22,608 nt of DNA from positions 1 through 22,608 of the forward strand of contig CABUSL010000018.1 of assembly GCA_902494295.1 (NCBI GenBank). Direction: 5' to 3'. Numbering within the stretch: the first letter of the stretch is position 1; the number at the start of each line of letters is the position of its first letter. Below are positions 1 through 6,408 of the stretch, in pieces. The notes under the pieces are model-generated. The model saw only the letters and a program-made list of their open reading frames with translations. It did no database searches and was not told the DNA's origin. Position numbers and translations under genes: made by a program. The stretch is from an uncultured Collinsella sp. GTDB lineage: Bacteria > Actinomycetota > Coriobacteriia > Coriobacteriales > Coriobacteriaceae.

Positions 1-1018
1 CGGTCATCGACTTGGTCGACGAGACATGTGCGGCGCGCGCCGCGTCCTCGCCGAGTGCTCGCTTGATGCCCGCCGTCTCGGACGAATCGTTGAGCTTGGT
101 CGATGTGCCGTGGGCATTGATGTAGAGACCCTCGGAAGGCTTGACGTCGCCCTCGGTCACCGCCAGCGATATCGCGCGGGCAATGCCGGCAGCCTCGGGA
201 TCGGGGCTCGTGATGTGATAGGCATCATCGGTGTTGCCGTAGCCCACGACCTCGGCATAAATGTGCGCACCGCGCGCCTGCGCATGTTCCATGCTCTCGA
301 GCACGAGCACGCAGGCGCCCTCGCCCATCACAAAGCCGTCGCGGTCTGCATCGAACGGGCGGCAAGCCGTCGCGGGATCAGGGTTGGTGGTCAATGCGCG
401 GCAGGACGTAAAGCCCGCAACGGCATCGGGGATAATGGCGGCCTCGGCACCGCCGGCAAGAATCGCATCGGCATAGCCGTGCTTGATGGCGCGGAACGCC
501 TCACCCACCGCATGGGCCGAGGTTGCGCACGCGGTCACCACGGGCAGGGTCGGGCCCTTTGCCTTATGGCGAATCGCGATGTTGCCCGAAGCCATGTTGG
601 GAATCATCATCGCGATCATATAGGGCGATGCGCGGCGGGGCCCACGGTCGGCAATCGTATGGACGTTGTCGACGAGTGTCTGCATGCCGCCCACGCCTGA
701 ACCCACGTAGACGCCCAGGCGCTCGCGATCGATGGCGCCTTCGACATCAAAGCCCGCATCGTGCATTGCCTCGTCCGACGCCGCCATCGCAAACTGAACG
801 CAAGGGTCCAGGTGCTTGGCGTCACGCTTGCCAAAGTACTCGTTGCCGTCAAAGCCCTTGACCTCGGCCGCCACCTTAACGGCAAACGCACCGGTATCGA
901 AGTGCGTGATCGGTCCGATACCGCACGTGCCGGCGCACATGGCCGCCCAGGTGGCAAGCGCCGTGTTGCCGAGCGGCGATACGACGCCGATGCCGGTGAT
1001 TGCAACTCTCTGTTCCAT
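1..1018 (-). CDS. fabF: Beta-ketoacyl-ACP synthase II, C-terminus missing at window edge
   Basis: Condensing enzyme that extends acyl-ACP with malonyl-ACP in cytosolic type II fatty acid synthesis. The visible 339 residues begin MEQRVAITGIG and show the thiolase fold signatures. The nucleophile is Cys164 in VVTACATSAHA, and the first catalytic histidine is His303 in NAHGTST. The frame runs off the window at SSTKSMT, just before the expected Gly-His with the second catalytic histidine, so roughly 75 residues are missing. Two ATGs lie side by side (1021 and 1018). I chose 1018 because it sits 6 nt from the AGGAG in GATGAGGAGACC, against 3 nt for the other. It is the last visible gene of the fab operon, 39 bp after fabG. 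The symbol is firm; FabB is unlikely in this context. Confidence 0.95.
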   Translation of the reverse strand, partial: MEQRVAITGIGVVSPLGNTALATWAAMCAGTCGIGPITHFDTGAFAVKVAAEVKGFDGNEYFGKRDAKHLDPCVQFAMAASDEAMHDAGFDVEGAIDRERLGVYVGSGVGGMQTLVDNVHTIADRGPRRASPYMIAMMIPNMASGNIAIRHKAKGPTLPVVTACATSAHAVGEAFRAIKHGYADAILAGGAEAAIIPDAVAGFTSCRALTTNPDPATACRPFDADRDGFVMGEGACVLVLESMEHAQARGAHIYAEVVGYGNTDDAYHITSPDPEAAGIARAISLAVTEGDVKPSEGLYINAHGTSTKLNDSSETAGIKRALGEDAARAAHVSSTKSMT

Positions 1019-1057
1019 CATGGTCTCCTCATCCAAGCCGTTCTTCGGCCCTGGTTT

Positions 1058-1831
1058 CTACATCGCCATTCCGCCGTCGACGCGTACGACCTCGCCCGTA
1101 ATGTAGGCCGCCGCATCGCTCGCCAAAAAGCGCACCACGCCGGCTACTTCCTCGGGGCGTGCCATGCGCTTAAGGGGAATCTGCTCCTCGGTTGCCGCGC
1201 GCACCTTATCCGATAGCTTTGCCGTCATATCGGTCTCGACAAACCCGGGGGCGACCGCGTTCACTCGTACGCCGCGGGGCGCAAGCTCGCGCGCCACCGC
1301 CTTGGTCAGACCGATGACGCCCGCCTTGGAGGCGGCGTAGTTGGCCTGCCCGGCATTGCCCATCAGGCCCACAACCGAGCTCATGTTGATGACGCAACCG
1401 CCGCGCTGGCGCATAAAGGTCTTGGTGAGCGCGCGCGTCGTATTGAACGTGCCCTTGAGATTGACATCGAGCACGCGGTCGAAGGCATCGTCACCCATAC
1501 GCATGAGCAGGCCGTCGCGCGTGATACCGGCGTTGTTGACAAGCGCCCAGATCGAGCCGAAGTCGTTGAGGACCGCTTCCACGCAGACGTTGACGGCATC
1601 GGGATCGGCCACGTCACATTGATATGCGCGTGCCGTGGCGCCAGCCGCCTCGCAGGCTTCGCACGTCTCGCGCGCCGCATCTGCGCTACCGGCATAGACA
1701 ACGGCGATATCAAAGCCGTCCTCCGCCAGACCGACAGCGCAGGCACGGCCGATACCCCGCGAGCCGCCCGTGATCAGCGCCACACGGCGCGATCCGTCGC
1801 GCCCGAGCGCGCCGTTGTTCAAATTGCCCAT
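1058..1831 (-). CDS. fabG: 3-oxoacyl-ACP reductase
   Basis: NADPH-dependent short-chain dehydrogenase that reduces beta-ketoacyl-ACP to beta-hydroxyacyl-ACP. The 257-residue protein has the Rossmann glycine motif TGGSRGIG (residues 21-28) and NNAG at about 99-102. The catalytic set is Ser152, Tyr165 and Lys169, seen in NMSSVVG and YAASK. It carries about 12-15 more N-terminal residues (MGNLNNGALGRDGSR) than a typical FabG. The start at 1831 is supported by AAAGGA five nt upstream, and no later methionine precedes the glycine motif. It lies 30 bp after fabD and 39 bp before fabF in the same operon, which favours a true FabG over another short-chain dehydrogenase. Confidence 0.95.
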   Translation of the reverse strand: MGNLNNGALGRDGSRRVALITGGSRGIGRACAVGLAEDGFDIAVVYAGSADAARETCEACEAAGATARAYQCDVADPDAVNVCVEAVLNDFGSIWALVNNAGITRDGLLMRMGDDAFDRVLDVNLKGTFNTTRALTKTFMRQRGGCVINMSSVVGLMGNAGQANYAASKAGVIGLTKAVARELAPRGVRVNAVAPGFVETDMTAKLSDKVRAATEEQIPLKRMARPEEVAGVVRFLASDAAAYITGEVVRVDGGMAM

Positions 1832-1861
1832 GTCATTCCTTTCGGGTTACAGCCCTGTGGA

Positions 1862-2788
1862 CTATGCGAGCTCGTCGGCAATAGCTGCGACCTGCTCGGC
1901 CGTTTCGCATGAATACGCACGAACGTCGCTCAACGTACGCTTGACCAGGCCGGACAGCGTTTTGCCAGGGCCGACCTCAATAAACGTGTCGATACCCTGA
2001 TCCTGCAGAGCATGCAGCGTGTCGACCCAGCGCACGGCATGACTCACCTGGTTGGCCAGCACCTCCGATGCCGCCTGCGGGTCGGCCGGATAGGGTGCCG
2101 CCGTCATGTTTGCCATAACAGGAATGAGCAACGGAGACGGCGCGTGACCGGCCTCGATATATGCAGCAAGGCTACAGGTCGCCTCGGCCATATAGGGGCT
2201 ATGGAATGCACCCGACACCGCGACCTTCATGGCCCGGCCACCAGCCTCTTTTACCAGGACGTCGAGGGTCTGCAACGCATCGGGCGCTCCGGCCACAACC
2301 GTCTGCTGGGGGCTGTTGTAGTTGACCGGCCAGCAGTTCTCGCCGGCCTGTTTTGCCAGGCCCTCGACTTGCGCTGCATCGAGCTTGATGACGGCGCGCA
2401 TGCCGCCCGGATGGCGCTCGGCAGCCGCGGCCATAAGCGCCGCGCGCTCACATACGAGCTCAAAACCCGCTCGCGTATCGAATGCCCCCGCAAAGGTGAG
2501 TGCAGCGACCTCGCCCAGCGAGAACCCCGCACAGGCGGCAGGCGCCACGCCTCGCTCGCGCAGGGCGACGGCGACAGCCAAGTCGTGCACGAACACGCAA
2601 GGCTGCGTGTTCTCGGTCTGCGAGAGCTCCTCCTTGGAGGCGCTCCGGCACTGCTCACCGGTCCCCGGGCGTACCTCGTCGGCAATGGCGAACACCTCGG
2701 CGGCCGCCGGCGATGCCTCGATCAGGTCGACGCCCATCGCGGGGTGCTGGGCACCCTGGCCGGCGAACAAAAACGCTACGCTACCCAT
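1862..2788 (-). CDS. fabD: Malonyl-CoA:ACP transacylase
   Basis: Transfers malonyl from CoA to the phosphopantetheine arm of ACP, supplying extender units for FabH and FabF. The 308-residue protein begins MGSVAFLFAGQGAQ, the usual FabD opening. The nucleophile Ser90 is in GFSLGE and the catalytic His196 is in GAFHSPYM. The open frame extends 34 codons further upstream, but that part is arginine-rich shadow sequence inside fabK. The start at 2788 is set by homology to the family N-terminus and an AAGGG element about 10 nt upstream. The start codon lies 13 nt inside the end of fabK, so the two genes are probably translationally coupled. Confidence 0.95.
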   Translation of the reverse strand: MGSVAFLFAGQGAQHPAMGVDLIEASPAAAEVFAIADEVRPGTGEQCRSASKEELSQTENTQPCVFVHDLAVAVALRERGVAPAACAGFSLGEVAALTFAGAFDTRAGFELVCERAALMAAAAERHPGGMRAVIKLDAAQVEGLAKQAGENCWPVNYNSPQQTVVAGAPDALQTLDVLVKEAGGRAMKVAVSGAFHSPYMAEATCSLAAYIEAGHAPSPLLIPVMANMTAAPYPADPQAASEVLANQVSHAVRWVDTLHALQDQGIDTFIEVGPGKTLSGLVKRTLSDVRAYSCETAEQVAAIADELA

Positions 2789-3720
2789 GCGCACGCACCC
2801 TTCAGGACGCGCTCGGCACCCTCGACCAGATCGTCGACGATTTCGCGTGCGCTCTGACGCTCGTTGACCATGCCGGCAATCTGTCCACACAAAAACGAAC
2901 CCTCTTCGTAGTTGCCGTCCTTGGCGGCCTTACGCAGCGCACCGGTTCCCATAGCACCTAGCTCCTCGGCACTCGCGCCGGAACCCTCGCTCTTGGCATA
3001 GGCGTTGGTGAAGGGGCTCTTGAGGGCGCGCACCGGATGTCCCGTCGAGCGACCGGTCGCACGCGTCGAAGTGTCGTTGGCCTTCAGGACCATCTCTTTG
3101 TACTGCTCCGAGACGGTGCACTCGTCTGCGACCAGAAAGCGCGTACCCACCTGCACGCCGGCGGCGCCCAGCATAAAGGCGGCCGCCACGCCGCGGCCGT
3201 CGGCAATACCGCCGGCGGCCACGACGGGAATGTCGACCGCATCGACGACCTGCGGCACCAGTGCCATCGTCGAGGTCTCGCCAATATGGCCGCCCGATTC
3301 GGTACCCTCGGCAACAACCGCCGTGGCTCCACGACGTGCCACGAGGCGCGCCAGCGCCACCGAAGCAACGACCGGGATGACCTTGATGCCCGCCTCGTTC
3401 CACGCCTTCATGTACTTGGCGGGATTGCCGGCGCCCGTCACGACGACCGGCACTCGCTCGTCAATCACGACCTGCGCGACCTCGTCGGCAAACGGGCTCA
3501 TGAGCATGACGTTGACGCCAAAGGGCTTATCCGTCTTGGTGCGCAGCTCATGAATCTGGTCGCGAAGCCAGTTGGCGTCGGCGTTCATGGCCGCGATGAT
3601 GCCTAAGCCACCCGCCTCGGACACTGCGGACGCCAGTGAGGCATCGGCAATCCAGGCCATACCGCCCTGGAACACGGGCTTTTCGATGCCGAGCAGCTCA
3701 CAGAGAGGAGTCTTGAGCAT
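2776..3720 (-). CDS. fabK: Enoyl-ACP reductase II (FMN-dependent)
   Basis: Flavin enzyme of the 2-nitropropane dioxygenase/IMP dehydrogenase-like TIM barrel family that reduces trans-2-enoyl-ACP, the last step of each elongation cycle. The 314-residue protein opens with KTPLCELLGIEKPVFQGGMA, typical of FabK. It has VVTGAGNP near residue 93, the glycine-rich flavin-phosphate region VVAAGGIADGRG (about 168-179), and GVQVGTRFL soon after. Its ATG is 2 nt after the acpP stop codon, and the GGAG ribosome site lies within the end of acpP, so translation is likely coupled. The operon position separates it from nitronate monooxygenases of the same family. FabK enzymes are insensitive to triclosan, so this organism may tolerate that biocide, provided no FabI is encoded elsewhere. 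Confidence 0.94.
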   Translation of the reverse strand: MLKTPLCELLGIEKPVFQGGMAWIADASLASAVSEAGGLGIIAAMNADANWLRDQIHELRTKTDKPFGVNVMLMSPFADEVAQVVIDERVPVVVTGAGNPAKYMKAWNEAGIKVIPVVASVALARLVARRGATAVVAEGTESGGHIGETSTMALVPQVVDAVDIPVVAAGGIADGRGVAAAFMLGAAGVQVGTRFLVADECTVSEQYKEMVLKANDTSTRATGRSTGHPVRALKSPFTNAYAKSEGSGASAEELGAMGTGALRKAAKDGNYEEGSFLCGQIAGMVNERQSAREIVDDLVEGAERVLKGACAWVA

Positions 3721-3722
3721 CT

Positions 3723-3959
3723 CTACTTCTCCAATGCCGCCTCGACCGTATCGGCGAACTCGCCGACCGTCTTGGGGTTCTCCTCGGTATCGAGCTGGAT
3801 GCCAAACTCATCCTCAACGGCGACGAGGATCTCGACGGTGCCCAGGCTGTCGAGACCGATCTCCTCGAGCGTGGACTCGGGCTTCATCTCGACATCGTCA
3901 AGACCGGCGGTCTCGCGGATAACGTCGCAAACGCGCTCGAAGGTCTTCTGATCTGCCAT
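3723..3959 (-). CDS. acpP: Acyl carrier protein
   Basis: Small acidic four-helix protein that carries growing acyl chains on a 4'-phosphopantetheine arm. The 78 residues include the attachment motif GLDSLGTVE, with Ser38 as the modified serine, and an acidic helix II that docks to the synthase enzymes. The length is normal for bacterial ACP. AAAGGAG lies 7 nt before the ATG and is a strong ribosome site, fitting a protein needed in large amounts. It is the second gene of the operon, 51 bp after fabH and 2 bp before fabK. Confidence 0.96.
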   Translation of the reverse strand: MADQKTFERVCDVIRETAGLDDVEMKPESTLEEIGLDSLGTVEILVAVEDEFGIQLDTEENPKTVGEFADTVEAALEK

Positions 3960-4010
3960 GGTAGTTCTCCTTTGGTTGTGCCCTAGGGCGTTTTTATTTC
4001 CTATGTGCGA

Positions 4011-4970
4011 CTACTTCCAACGAAGCAGATAGCCACCTATATCCAGGCCGGCGCCAAATCCAACCAAGGCGATCGTGTCGCCCGTGTGAAGTGCACCGGC
4101 GTTTGCCAGCCGGTCGAGGGCAAGCGGAATGCATGCGCTCGAAATGTTGCCGGTCTCGCGCAACGTGCGAACCACGCGCTCGTCTGGCACGCCCAGGCGC
4201 TTGACCGCCTGACTCAGGATTCGTTCGTTAGCCTGATGGAATACAAAATGGTCGATGTCTTCGACCGAAATGCCCGCATCGCCCGCAAGCTTATGGACCG
4301 TGTCGCAGATGGCGTTGACGCCGAACTTGAACACGCGGCGGCCATTCATGGACAGCACGCTCTTGCTATCTGCGGAAGCCTTAAACGGCGAGGTGCCGAC
4401 CAGACCGGGAACGCGCAACGTCTCGACGTCGGGCGCCGTCGAAAGCTCAACGGCAAGGGGGCTGTCTCCCCCAGCCCCAATCACTGCGGCGCCTGCCCCA
4501 TCGCCAAAGAGCACGCAGGTGGCGCGGTCGGTCCAGTCGAGCGCGCGCGTCATCTGCTCAGCAGCAACGATAAGCACGCGCTCGGCACGACCGCGCTCGA
4601 TATAGCCCTCGGCGACATCGAGCGCAAACACGAAGCCGGCACAGGCCGCCGAGACATCGAAGGCAGGGCACGCCGCTCCTAGTCGCTCAGCAACGGCACA
4701 CGCCTCAGCGGGAACAAGGTGGTCACCCGTCGTCGTCGAGCAGACGATCAGATCCAGCTGGCTCGCGTCGATTCCGGACACCTGGAGCGCCCGCTCGCTC
4801 GCCGCTACGGCAAGGTCGTCAAGTGACTCGGTGGTGCAGACGTGGCGGCTCTTGATACCTGTGCGGGTAAAAATCCACTCATCCGAGGTATCGAGGAACT
4901 CGGACAGCTCATCATTGGAAACACTGCGCTTAGGAAGCGCCGAGCCTGTTCCAAGAATCGTGAAACCCAT
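4011..4970 (-). CDS. fabH: Beta-ketoacyl-ACP synthase III
   Basis: Starts fatty acid synthesis by condensing acetyl-CoA or a branched acyl-CoA primer with malonyl-ACP. The 319-residue protein begins MGFTILGTGSALPKR. It shows the FabH catalytic triad: Cys110 in DVSAACAGF, His245 in FVFHQANER and Asn275 in ETGNISSACIPLAL. The open frame continues 19 codons upstream, but the ATG at 4970 is preceded by AAAGGAGGT at 5-6 nt, a near-perfect ribosome site, and matches the family start. It is the promoter-proximal gene of the fab operon and is divergent from birA. The C-terminus GFGAGLDIGGYLLRW is a normal FabH ending. Confidence 0.95.
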   Translation of the reverse strand: MGFTILGTGSALPKRSVSNDELSEFLDTSDEWIFTRTGIKSRHVCTTESLDDLAVAASERALQVSGIDASQLDLIVCSTTTGDHLVPAEACAVAERLGAACPAFDVSAACAGFVFALDVAEGYIERGRAERVLIVAAEQMTRALDWTDRATCVLFGDGAGAAVIGAGGDSPLAVELSTAPDVETLRVPGLVGTSPFKASADSKSVLSMNGRRVFKFGVNAICDTVHKLAGDAGISVEDIDHFVFHQANERILSQAVKRLGVPDERVVRTLRETGNISSACIPLALDRLANAGALHTGDTIALVGFGAGLDIGGYLLRWK

Positions 4971-4986
4971 CACTAACCTCCTTTGA

Positions 4987-5005
4987 GTTGTTGACGTGTT
5001 TACAT
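4987..5005. promoter_or_regulatory. Operator-like repeat, fabH-proximal copy
   Basis: A 19-bp sequence on the plus strand, GTTGTTGACGTGTTTACAT, differing by one base from the copy at 5035-5053. Its core is an imperfect inverted repeat TGTTGAC-GT-GTTTACA (5 of 7 positions pair). It sits 2 nt upstream of the fabH ribosome site, where a bound protein could block transcript elongation or initiation. The regulator is unknown, and the sequence does not resemble the FapR or FabT boxes I know. Confidence 0.55.
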
Positions 5006-5034
5006 CGACCAAGAGAGGATAGCGCATTTTTGTC

Positions 5035-5053
5035 GTTGTTGACGTGTTAACAT
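5035..5053. promoter_or_regulatory. Operator-like repeat, birA-proximal copy
   Basis: Second copy of the 19-bp repeat, here GTTGTTGACGTGTTAACAT. The core TGTTGAC-GT-GTTAACA is a better palindrome (6 of 7 positions pair). The two copies are direct repeats 48 bp apart. A possible plus-strand promoter for birA, TTGTCG (5030-5035) N17 TTAAAT (5053-5058), would have this palindrome in its spacer. A possible minus-strand -10 for fabH, TATCCT at 5021-5016, would have its -35 region inside the same palindrome. Both promoter calls are weak; the repeat itself is plainly visible. Confidence 0.55.
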
Positions 5054-5146
5054 TAAATTGTCCAAATGCGACAAAGGCTTCACATTGTGTCTATCTCTCG
5101 ACACCATTGCGCAATTGCCTTATTAACTTAGGAGGTAGCAGCCGTT

Positions 5147-5923
5147 TTGGATGCCAAATTAACGATAGTCGACGTAACCGGATCGACCAACGATGACCTG
5201 CTCGAAGCAGGAAAACAGGGAGCGCCGCACGGCACAGGACTTGCCGCCCGGGCTCAAACAGCAGGACGCGGCCGACGCGGCCACAAGTGGGATTCAACCG
5301 CCGGCAACCTATTGCTTTCGATTGTCCTGCGCCCATGCGTTAATCCTGCAAAGTTCTCTGGTCTTGCCGCCGTCAGCGGCTTAGCGGTGCTCGAGGCACT
5401 CGAAAAACAGGGTCTTGCAAACGAGATTGGCCTCAAATGGCCCAACGACCTTGTCGCGCGAGGACGCAAGCTCGGCGGCATTCTGGTCGAGGCCGCACGC
5501 GATAACGAAGGCAAACCTTTTGCCGTCTGCGGTATTGGCGTCAATGTGAACTACACGCCCCAAGAGGTGCCCGATGGCGGCCTGGCGGCAATTGGCCTCT
5601 CGGACCTCAACGAGAGCGTTCCCGCCGTCGACATGCTCCTCGATGAGGTCTATCACGCAGTTATAGACGCTGTAGATGCCTGGGCAGAACGCCTCAACGC
5701 CAAGGAAGAAGACGCCGGTCCGCTCGCGCCCGTCCACGATGATTATGTAGCTCACCTCAATTGGATAGGGGAAACCGTTATCGCCCGTTCCCCTGTCGGT
5801 GACGAGCTGGCACGCGGCATCTTTCAAACGGTCGACGACTTTGGTCGCGCGTGTATCGAAACGGAAGACGGCTTGCGATCCTTCCATTTTGAGGAGGCAT
5901 CGCTGCGTCCCGTGAGTGAATAG
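5147..5923 (+). CDS. birA: Biotin--[acetyl-CoA-carboxylase] ligase, monofunctional type
   Basis: Joins biotin to the carrier lysine of biotin-dependent carboxylases through biotinyl-AMP. The 258-residue protein starts directly in the catalytic domain (TIVDVTGSTNDDLL). It has the ATP/biotin loop GRGRRGHKW (about 41-49), KWPNDL (about 98) and KLGGILVEA, then a C-terminal SH3-like part (VIARSPVGDELARGIF). The N-terminal winged-helix domain of bifunctional BirA repressors is absent, so it should not bind DNA. The start is a TTG 10 nt after AGGAGGT; an in-frame TAG lies just upstream and the nearby ATG is in another frame. It is the only plus-strand gene here, divergent from the fab operon whose malonyl-CoA supply depends on biotinylated acetyl-CoA carboxylase. 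Confidence 0.92.
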   Translation: MDAKLTIVDVTGSTNDDLLEAGKQGAPHGTGLAARAQTAGRGRRGHKWDSTAGNLLLSIVLRPCVNPAKFSGLAAVSGLAVLEALEKQGLANEIGLKWPNDLVARGRKLGGILVEAARDNEGKPFAVCGIGVNVNYTPQEVPDGGLAAIGLSDLNESVPAVDMLLDEVYHAVIDAVDAWAERLNAKEEDAGPLAPVHDDYVAHLNWIGETVIARSPVGDELARGIFQTVDDFGRACIETEDGLRSFHFEEASLRPVSE

Positions 5924-5983
5924 GGCGCCACAGCCAGCCGCTCGGCAGCCTTACCCGGCGGTCTAAACCCATCATGCAAAACA

Positions 5984-6020
5984 AAAGGGCCCCGCTACCG
6001 TAACGGCAGCGGGGCCCTTT
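5984..6020. terminator. Bidirectional terminator between birA and rpsJ
   Basis: A perfect 13-bp stem (AAAGGGCCCCGCT pairing with AGCGGGGCCCTTT) with an 11-nt loop. On the minus strand it is followed by TTTTGTTTTG, a good termination tract for the rpsL-rpsJ operon. On the plus strand the arm ends in TTT and can terminate birA. It sits between the two convergent stop codons. Confidence 0.9.
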
Positions 6021-6039
6021 AAGCTATGAGCGAAATCGC

Positions 6040-6348
6040 TTAGAGCTTGATGTCGATGTCGACGCCAGCGGGGAGGTCGAGACGCATGAGCGAATCAACG
6101 GTGCCCGAGGTGGGGTCGAGGATGTCGATGAGGCGCTTGTGGGTGCGCATCTCGAACTGCTCACGGGAGTCCTTGTTCACGTGCGGCGAGCGGATAACCG
6201 TGTACAGGTTGCGCTCGGTGGGCAGGGGGACAGGACCGGAAACGCGAGCGCCGGTCTTCTGAGCGGTCTCGACGATGAGCTTCGCGGACTGATCGACGAC
6301 CTCGTGATCATAGCCCTTGAGGCGAATGCGGATCTTCTGGGTAGCCAA
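6040..6348 (-). CDS. rpsJ: 30S ribosomal protein S10
   Basis: Small-subunit head protein, also known as the NusE antitermination factor. All 102 residues match the family: KIRIRLKGYDHEVVDQSA near the start, GPVPLPTERNLYTVIRSPHV in the middle, and DLPAGVDIDIKL at the end. The start codon is TTG, preceded by TGGAGG at 6 nt; no other usable start is near. It is the last gene of the str operon, 60 bp after fusA, and ends at a terminator. In most bacteria rpsJ leads the S10 operon (rplC next); here rplC does not follow. Confidence 0.96.
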   Translation of the reverse strand: MATQKIRIRLKGYDHEVVDQSAKLIVETAQKTGARVSGPVPLPTERNLYTVIRSPHVNKDSREQFEMRTHKRLIDILDPTSGTVDSLMRLDLPAGVDIDIKL

Positions 6349-6366
6349 CTTAAACCTCCAAAGAGT

Positions 6367-6383
6367 GCGAGAGATGCTCTCGC
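6367..6383 (-). repeat. Hairpin in the fusA-rpsJ gap
   Basis: A perfect 7-bp inverted repeat, GCGAGAG-ATG-CTCTCGC, lies about 8 nt upstream of the rpsJ ribosome site on the minus-strand transcript. No T-tract follows at once, so it is not a clear terminator. It may be an RNA processing or stability element that lets S10 be made at a different level from EF-G. Confidence 0.4.
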
Positions 6384-6408
6384 GGATTACGTAACAGGGA
6401 GCTCGAAC

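Noticed and set aside
2012..2857. A plus-strand open frame of 281 codons over fabD
   Set aside because: Antisense shadow of fabD, which has all its catalytic residues; no ribosome site and no recognisable protein.
3979..3990. Palindrome GCCCTAGGGC followed by T-rich sequence between fabH and acpP, as a terminator
   Set aside because: The stem would be too short once a loop is allowed, and the T-rich side is on the strand opposite to the operon.
5098..5126. TCGACA-N17-TATTAA as the birA promoter
   Set aside because: Spacing is good, but the start point would fall within the birA ribosome site at 5130-5136, leaving no usable leader.
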